From assembly GCA_946479015.1 (NCBI GenBank), contig CAMLEQ010000125.1, positions 1 to 9,524 on the forward strand: 9,524 nucleotides of DNA, read 5' to 3'. The notes under the pieces were generated by a model. That model was not told the origin of the DNA. It ran no database searches and saw only the letters and a list, made by a program, of their open reading frames with translations. Made by a program: the position numbers and the translations under genes. This document shows positions 6,415 through 9,524 of this stretch, in pieces. This stretch comes from an uncultured Gemmatimonadota bacterium. Lineage in GTDB: Bacteria > Gemmatimonadota > Gemmatimonadetes > Gemmatimonadales > Gemmatimonadaceae. Numbering within the stretch: position 1 is the first letter of the stretch; every line of letters starts with the position of its first letter.

Positions 6415-6680
6415 GATGCCCTCCCCATCCGCGGTGCGCCGCGTCCCGGCGGCGCGCCGACTGGTCGATGGGAGGTGCGCACGGTCCGCGCCAGCGCGGA
6501 CGGGTCGCGCGGTGGCGATCGCGATTCGATTCCGGTGCGACGACGGTCCAACGGTACCCGGTCTCGTGCTCGATGGCTACCGGGACGTCTCCTCCGGTGC
6601 TATGCGTACGTGTGTATGGTCCTGGCGCGCCTCCGCGACCGCGCCTCTTCGCGGTTCACGACCATCACCATGCCGACACA
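6415..6680. other. Non-coding upstream region of the metalloprotease-like gene
   Basis: No convincing gene is seen on either strand. It contains two hairpins in the probable minus-strand leader: 7-bp arms at 6436-6442 and 6449-6455, and 8-bp arms at 6484-6491 and 6494-6501. A weak minus-strand promoter candidate, TTGGAC (6546-6551), 16 bp, TCGAAT (6524-6529), would give a leader of about 105 nt. A separate inverted repeat lies at 6643-6702. Confidence 0.5.
6524..6551 (-). promoter_or_regulatory. Weak promoter candidate for the metalloprotease-like gene
   Basis: TTGGAC (6546-6551, 3 of 6 to the sigma-70 -35 box) and TCGAAT (6524-6529, 4 of 6 to the -10 box) are 16 bp apart and 110 bp before the start codon. 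The bases around it are less GC-rich than the flanks. The matches are modest, so this is only a candidate. Confidence 0.25.
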
Positions 6681-6702
6681 GTGACACACGCCACGAAGAG
6701 GC
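6643..6702. repeat. Inverted repeat upstream of the methyltransferase relic
   Basis: Twelve-base arms (6643-6654 and 6691-6702, core CCTCTTCG and CGAAGAGG) pair at 11 of 12 positions around a 36-nt spacer. The right arm lies just inside the probable start of the methyltransferase remnant. It could be a former operator of that gene or a chance GC-rich dyad. Confidence 0.4.
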
Positions 6703-6867
6703 CACCGGGAAATCGCCGCCACGACACGGCCGGCGTGATCGCCGCGCCGCCACTGCTCTTCGGCGCGGCACCGATCGTCGCGCTGGCGCTGCATGCGCTC
6801 CACCCGATGCGCGAAATTCGCGCAGGAATACCGTGACTACATGGCGCGGGTGCCGCGGTGGCTGTGA
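6681..6867 (+). pseudogene. Relic of an isoprenylcysteine carboxyl methyltransferase-type gene
   Basis: Only the two ends of a small membrane methyltransferase gene (usually about 150-200 codons) appear to remain. The first part, read from a GTG at 6681, gives THATKRPPGNRRHDTAG then VIAAPPLLFGAAPIVALAL, which resembles the usual N-terminus (a 'GVIAPPPL' motif opening the first membrane helix). About 40 codons on, at 6800-6815, the reading shifts frame. KFAQEYRDYMARVPRWL followed by TGA at 6865 then resembles the conserved C-terminus of the same family (FG-EY--Y---V-RWL). The middle, with the catalytic membrane and methyl-donor-binding region, is missing. The likely cause is an internal deletion of about 100 or more codons that also changed frame. 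The product would not be functional. The match is from memory of family sequences. Confidence 0.6.
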
Positions 6868-6872
6868 TGGCT

Positions 6873-6886
6873 CGGGCGCGCGCCCG
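6873..6886. terminator. Palindromic terminator candidate between convergent units
   Basis: CGGGCGCGCGCCCG is a perfect 14-bp palindrome lying 18 nt past the stop of the XRE regulator (minus) and 5 nt past the end of the methyltransferase relic (plus). It could serve both strands. There is no T-run, and GC palindromes are frequent here. Confidence 0.35.
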
Positions 6887-6904
6887 GGCGTGATCGTGTC
6901 GCGT

Positions 6905-7765
6905 TCACTGCGAACACGGTGTCATTCGACCTTCCGGAGCGGCATCTGCCGCCGTCGCGCCGAGCGCCCGCGCCGTCGCCGCGTCCGCCGGGAAGAAGCA
7001 CTCGAGCGCGAGCTCGGCGAGGGTGACGTCCACCGGCGTGCCGAACACGGTCGTGGTGCTGAGAAAGGTGAGCACTCCAGCGTCGGTGGCCAGCTGCAAC
7101 GGCACGAACACCCCCGCGCCGTCATCCGCGATGCTCGGCGGGTGGCCCGCTGGCTGCCGCGGTGCCGGCAGCGCGGCGAGCTCCGCGTGCAGCGCGCCGA
7201 GCGCGGGATCCGTGCTCGCCAGCACCTGCTGGTGCAGGCGCTCGAGCAGGTGCGCGCGCCACTGGGCCAGGTTCACGATCCGCGGCGCGAGTCCATCGGG
7301 GTGCAGGCTCAGGCGGAGCACGTTCACCGGTGGCGCGAGCAGCTCGGGCGCGGCGCCGGCGAGCATGGGCGCCACCGCGTCGTTCGCCGCGACCAGGTTC
7401 CAGTGCCGATCCACGGCGAGCGCCGGATACGGCTCGTGTCCGGCCAGAACGCGCTGCACCGCGTCGCGCGCCGCGGCGAGCGCCGGGTCGTCGAGCGAGC
7501 GCTCCGCGTACATGGGCGCGTAGCCCGCGGCGAGCAGCAGGCGGTTCCGTTCGCGCAATGGTATCTGGAGGTGCTCGGCCAGGCGCAGCACCATCTCGCG
7601 ACTGGGCTGCGCACGTCCGGACTCGACGAAGCTCAGGTGGCGCTGCGAGACGTCGGCCTCCAGCGCGAGCGCGAGCTGGCTCAGGTGCCGGCGCCGACGC
7701 CACTCCCGGAGGAGTGCGCCGAGCGACGGGGCGGAGGCGGGGACGGCGGACATCGGCATGGTCAT
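6905..7765 (-). CDS. XRE-family regulator with MmyB-like ligand-binding domain
   Basis: A 286-residue cytoplasmic regulator. Residues 15-70 form an XRE helix-turn-helix (LGALLREWRRRRHLSQLALA, VSQRHLSFVESGRAQPSREM, VLRLAEHLQIPL). Residues 72-92 carry the family signature RERNRLLLAAGYAPMYAERSL. Residues 95-270 match the MmyB-like PAS-type domain (AVDRHWNLVAANDAV, VNVLRLSLHPDGLAPRIVN, TFLSTTTVFGTP, ELALECFFPAD), thought to bind a small hydrophobic ligand. The length is typical. Starts are possible at GTG 7768, ATG 7765 and ATG 7757 or later. I chose 7765, but no ribosome binding site precedes it, and a promoter 10 bp upstream suggests a leaderless mRNA. It is divergent from a SnoaL-like gene. 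In this family the divergently encoded gene is commonly the regulated one, so repression of both from the intervening inverted repeat is likely. Confidence 0.93.
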   Translation of the reverse strand: MTMPMSAVPASAPSLGALLREWRRRRHLSQLALALEADVSQRHLSFVESGRAQPSREMVLRLAEHLQIPLRERNRLLLAAGYAPMYAERSLDDPALAAARDAVQRVLAGHEPYPALAVDRHWNLVAANDAVAPMLAGAAPELLAPPVNVLRLSLHPDGLAPRIVNLAQWRAHLLERLHQQVLASTDPALGALHAELAALPAPRQPAGHPPSIADDGAGVFVPLQLATDAGVLTFLSTTTVFGTPVDVTLAELALECFFPADAATARALGATAADAAPEGRMTPCSQ

Positions 7766-7774
7766 CACGAGGCT

Positions 7775-7803
7775 ACGTTAGCTCTGCGTGCATGTGTCGC
7801 CAA
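7775..7803 (-). promoter_or_regulatory. Probable promoter of the XRE regulator (leaderless)
   Basis: On the minus strand TTGGCG (7798-7803, 4 of 6) and TAACGT (7775-7780) are 17 bp apart. Transcription starting 7 nt downstream would begin at 7768, exactly on the GTG codon and 3 nt before the ATG at 7765. This agrees with the missing ribosome binding site. The -35 box overlaps the left arm of the inverted repeat at 7801, so a protein bound there would block it. Confidence 0.45.
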
Positions 7804-7857
7804 TTACCTCGCGGGTCATCGCCGCGAGGCCGGGGGCGACGACTCGCGACGTAATTG
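7801..7857. promoter_or_regulatory. Long inverted repeat in the divergent promoter region
   Basis: The 23-bp arms (7801-7823 and 7835-7857) match at 20 of 23 positions around an 11-nt centre. The outer ends are CAATTAC and GTAATTG, the least GC-rich bases nearby. A competing perfect 8-bp stem, CCTCGCGG (7807-7814) with CCGCGAGG (7822-7829), lies inside it. The repeat sits between the XRE regulator start (7765) and the SnoaL-like gene start (7946) and overlaps the regulator's -35 box. It is the obvious operator candidate for the XRE protein. Confidence 0.6.
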
Positions 7858-7897
7858 AGCGTACGACGCGACGGTGCGACTCATTCCCGCACGTGCC

Positions 7898-7913
7898 GCC
7901 GGCGAACGCCGGC
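7898..7913 (+). promoter_or_regulatory. Hairpin in the leader of the SnoaL-like gene
   Basis: GCCGGCG, AA, CGCCGGC forms a 7-bp perfect dyad 32 bp before the start codon. If transcription begins upstream, it would be a stable leader hairpin. Nothing shows a switch function. No clear plus-strand promoter was found; TTGAGC (7855-7860) has no good -10 partner. Confidence 0.3.
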
Positions 7914-7945
7914 ACGCGACGAACCAGCAACCACGGGAGCTCATC

Positions 7946-8317
7946 ATGAGCACGCACGCCGACCTCATCGACCGCTACATCGCCTGCTGGAACGAGACCG
8001 AGACCGACCGCCGCCACGCGCTGATCGCCGAGACGTTCACCCCCGAGGCGAGCTACGTGGACCCGCTGATGCGGGGCGACGGGCACCAGGGGCTCGATGC
8101 GCTCGTCCAGGGGGTGCAGCAGCGCTTTCCCGGCTTCCGGTTCGCGCTCACGCGTCCGGTGGAGACGGTGCAGGACCACGTCCGATTCTCGTGGAGCCTC
8201 GGTCCCGGCGAGGGGCCGACCCTCATCGAAGGGACGGACTTCGCGCGCGTCGCGACCGACGGCCGGCTCGCGGAGATCCGCGGCTTTCTCGACCGCGTAC
8301 CGGAGGGGGCGGCCTGA
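7946..8317 (+). CDS. SnoaL/NTF2-like small-molecule-binding protein
   Basis: A 123-residue alpha+beta-cone protein. The N-terminal helix (HADLIDRYIACWNET), the helix-to-strand region LIAETFTPEASYVDPLMRGDGHQGLDAL, and the strands FRFALTRPVETVQDHVRFSWSLG and GTDFARVATDGRLAEIRGFL are typical of SnoaL-like members of the NTF2 superfamily. These form open pockets and act as isomerases, cyclases or hydrolases, or bind small ligands; the reaction cannot be read from sequence. The ATG at 7946 is preceded by GGGAG (7935-7939) at 6 nt. An upstream in-frame ATG at 7874 would add 24 residues running through a hairpin and is unlikely. It is divergent from the XRE/MmyB-like regulator, which probably controls it, and ends in a 10-bp hairpin, so it seems to be a single-gene transcript. 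Confidence 0.88.
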   Translation: MSTHADLIDRYIACWNETETDRRHALIAETFTPEASYVDPLMRGDGHQGLDALVQGVQQRFPGFRFALTRPVETVQDHVRFSWSLGPGEGPTLIEGTDFARVATDGRLAEIRGFLDRVPEGAA

Positions 8318-8334
8318 TCGGGTGACCTGCGTGT

Positions 8335-8357
8335 GGCCGCTCGCTCGGCGAGCGGCC
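8335..8357 (+). terminator. Terminator-like hairpin after the SnoaL-like gene
   Basis: GGCCGCTCGC and GCGAGCGGCC pair perfectly over 10 bp around a 3-nt loop, starting 18 nt after the stop codon. A C-rich tract rather than a T-run follows. Position and arm length favour a transcript-end structure. Confidence 0.6.
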
Positions 8358-8434
8358 CCGCTCCTCCCCTGCCTGTCGGAGTCCGCGGGTCACGCGCGAG
8401 TACGAATCGCGCGCCCAGCTCGTCGAGCCCCCCG

Positions 8435-8463
8435 TTGCGGTGCAGTAGAAGAGAGAGTATTCT
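8435..8463 (+). promoter_or_regulatory. Probable promoter of the epimerase-like gene
   Basis: TTGCGG (8435-8440, 3 of 6) and TATTCT (8458-8463, 4 of 6) are spaced by 17 bp and lie 57 bp before the start codon at 8520. The -10 region is among the most AT-rich stretches of the window. A palindrome is centred on it. Confidence 0.5.
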
Positions 8464-8472
8464 CTCACCTAC
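8445..8472. promoter_or_regulatory. 28-bp palindrome over the -10 box, operator candidate
   Basis: The core GAGAGAGTATTCTCTC (8451-8466) has perfect 6-bp arms. The outer GTAG (8445-8448) and CTAC (8469-8472) extend the dyad to 10 of 12 matching pairs per arm. It is centred on the candidate -10 element, the classical place for a repressor dimer. The cognate regulator is not identifiable; the TetR-type gene at the other end of the window is only a remote possibility. Confidence 0.5.
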
Positions 8473-8519
8473 AAGGCAGTCGCGCAATCCGACAATTGAC
8501 GTGGGCAGGGAGAGCCACG

Positions 8520-9440
8520 ATGCGAATATTCGTCACTGGAGCAACCGGCGTCATCGGCCGGCGCGCTGTCCCGCTGCTGGTCGGCGCGGGCCACCGCGTC
8601 ACGGCGGTGGGACGTACCCCCGAGAAGCGAGCCGCCCTCGAGCGCGCCGGAGCGACGGCGGTGGAGCTCGATCTCTTCGACGGCGCCGCCGCCCGGCGCG
8701 CGCTCGCGGGGCACGAGGTGGTGATCAACCTCGCCACGCACATGCCCCCCTCCACCTTTCACATGATGCTCCCCGGCGCATGGCGCGAGAACGACCGCGT
8801 GCGCCGGGTGGCGTCGAACGTGCTCGTCGACGCGGCGATCGCGGCGGGAGTGCGGCGATTCATCCAGGAGTCGTTCGGGCTCATCTACCCGGACAGCGGC
8901 GACCGATGGATCGACGAGACCACGCCGGTGAAACCGGCGCGCTACAACCGCACCACCGTCGACGCCGAGCACGCGGCGGCACGCTTCACGAGCGGCGACC
9001 GCGCCGGCGTGGTGCTGCGGTTCGCGGGCTTCTACGGGCCGGACTCCACGGTGCAGAAGGACGTGATCGACATGGTGCGGAAGGGGTGGTCCCCCCTCCC
9101 GGGGCGCCCGGAGGCGTACTACTCCTCGATCTCCCACGACGATGCCGCCACGGCCGTGGTGGCGGCGCTCGATGTCCCGGCGGGGATCTACGGCGTGGTC
9201 GACGACGAGCCGCTCCCCCGCCGCGAGTGGGTCGATTCGCTCGCCGCCGCGCTCGGCGCCCCGCCGCCGCGATTCCTCCCGGCGTGGACGGCGCGACTCA
9301 TGGGCTCGATCGGCGAGCTGATGAGCCGCTCGGAGCGTATCTCCAACCGGAAGCTGCGTGAGGCGTCGGGCTGGGCGCCGAGATTTCGGAGTGTGAAAGA
9401 AGGCTGGACAGAGGTGGAGATGGTAGGAGTTGGTGGCTAG
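8520..9440 (+). CDS. NAD(P)-binding epimerase/dehydratase-type SDR protein
   Basis: A 306-residue extended short-chain dehydrogenase/reductase-type protein. Residues 1-13 give the beta-alpha-beta nucleotide-binding motif (MRIFVTGATGVIGRR), followed by VAVGRTPEK-like (28-36), ELDLFD (49-54) and VVINLATH (67-74). ESFGLIYPDSGDRWIDETTPV (117-137) is the usual sugar-epimerase-type active-site strand. The YxxxK motif is altered: Y142 is present (ARYNRTTVDAE) but the lysine position is T146. This points to an atypical SDR whose chemistry may differ from normal dehydrogenases. The C-terminal half (RFAGFYGPDSTVQKDVIDMV, YYSSISHDDAATAV, IYGVVDDEP) closely follows the family. The ATG at 8520 has AGGGAG (8507-8512) 7 nt upstream. 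The gene has its own promoter candidate and no partner within the window. The substrate is unknown. Confidence 0.9.
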   Translation: MRIFVTGATGVIGRRAVPLLVGAGHRVTAVGRTPEKRAALERAGATAVELDLFDGAAARRALAGHEVVINLATHMPPSTFHMMLPGAWRENDRVRRVASNVLVDAAIAAGVRRFIQESFGLIYPDSGDRWIDETTPVKPARYNRTTVDAEHAAARFTSGDRAGVVLRFAGFYGPDSTVQKDVIDMVRKGWSPLPGRPEAYYSSISHDDAATAVVAALDVPAGIYGVVDDEPLPRREWVDSLAAALGAPPPRFLPAWTARLMGSIGELMSRSERISNRKLREASGWAPRFRSVKEGWTEVEMVGVGG

Positions 9441-9524
9441 ACCACCGAACAACGCGTGTGGCGTGTGGGGAACTGACGGATAGAGGGGCTGGGTAGAGCG
9501 CGAGTAGGCTCGGCTGTAGAGAGA
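9441..9524. other. Window end without recognisable features
   Basis: These 84 bases downstream of the epimerase-like gene show no coding signal, strong hairpin or repeat. They are rich in G and A on the plus strand. Confidence 0.5.

Noticed and set aside
6468..6836. A complete 122-residue plus-strand protein
   Set aside because: The first 70 codons look random. Only the last 40 resemble a known N-terminus, and the matching C-terminus is in another frame, so a relic explains it better.
8333..9361. Plus-strand open frame of 342 codons overlapping the epimerase-like gene, and the minus-strand frame 8469-9452
   Set aside because: Both are Arg-rich without motifs, while the third frame encodes a clear Rossmann-fold protein.
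1..9524. tRNA or rRNA genes, CRISPR array, insertion-sequence ends, integrase or phage genes
   Set aside because: No cloverleaf, repeat-spacer pattern, transposase motif or target-site duplication was recognised by eye on either strand.

Overview
This is a very GC-rich window (roughly 70% G+C by eye) of bacterial chromosomal type. No phage, insertion-sequence, CRISPR or RNA genes were seen. Gene starts mostly carry purine-rich Shine-Dalgarno sequences, terminator-like hairpins lack T-runs, and two exported proteins have Sec signal peptides ending in ...AQ or ...ALAQ. This style fits Gemmatimonadota or another high-GC Gram-negative lineage. That placement is an inference from style, not from a marker gene.

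Bases 1-3540, read on the minus strand, hold an alkylation-damage operon in the order ada, alkA, a 2-oxoglutarate/Fe(II) dioxygenase gene and a tetR-type gene. ada and alkA overlap by 14 bp. alkA and the dioxygenase gene overlap as ATGA. The tetR gene follows after 46 bp. Ada transfers methyl groups to its own cysteines and activates transcription, and AlkA excises alkylated bases. The dioxygenase is placed where other bacteria often have AlkB, but it is not a classical AlkB. Upstream of ada lies a 15-bp-paired inverted repeat with an Ada-box-like sequence in its loop.

Bases 3684-6414, also minus strand, hold three probable cell-envelope genes, each apparently its own unit: an exported DUF4097-like beta-repeat protein, a small exported Asp/Ser/Thr-rich disordered protein with a 14-residue tandem repeat, and a membrane-anchored HExxH zinc-protease-like protein. 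They are separated by a 15-bp perfect hairpin and by a 52-bp almost perfect palindrome whose centre reads TGTGATGCGCATCACA.

Bases 6415-6904 are mostly non-coding. They contain what looks like a decayed isoprenylcysteine carboxyl methyltransferase-type gene in which only the N- and C-terminal ends remain, in different frames.

Bases 6905-8317 are a divergent pair: an XRE/MmyB-like regulator (minus) and a SnoaL/NTF2-like protein (plus). Between them is a 23-bp-arm inverted repeat overlapping the likely regulator promoter, and the regulator mRNA may be leaderless. After a 10-bp terminator-like hairpin comes a plus-strand atypical NAD(P)-binding epimerase/dehydratase gene (8520-9440) with its own probable promoter and a palindromic operator candidate. 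The last 84 bases hold nothing recognisable.
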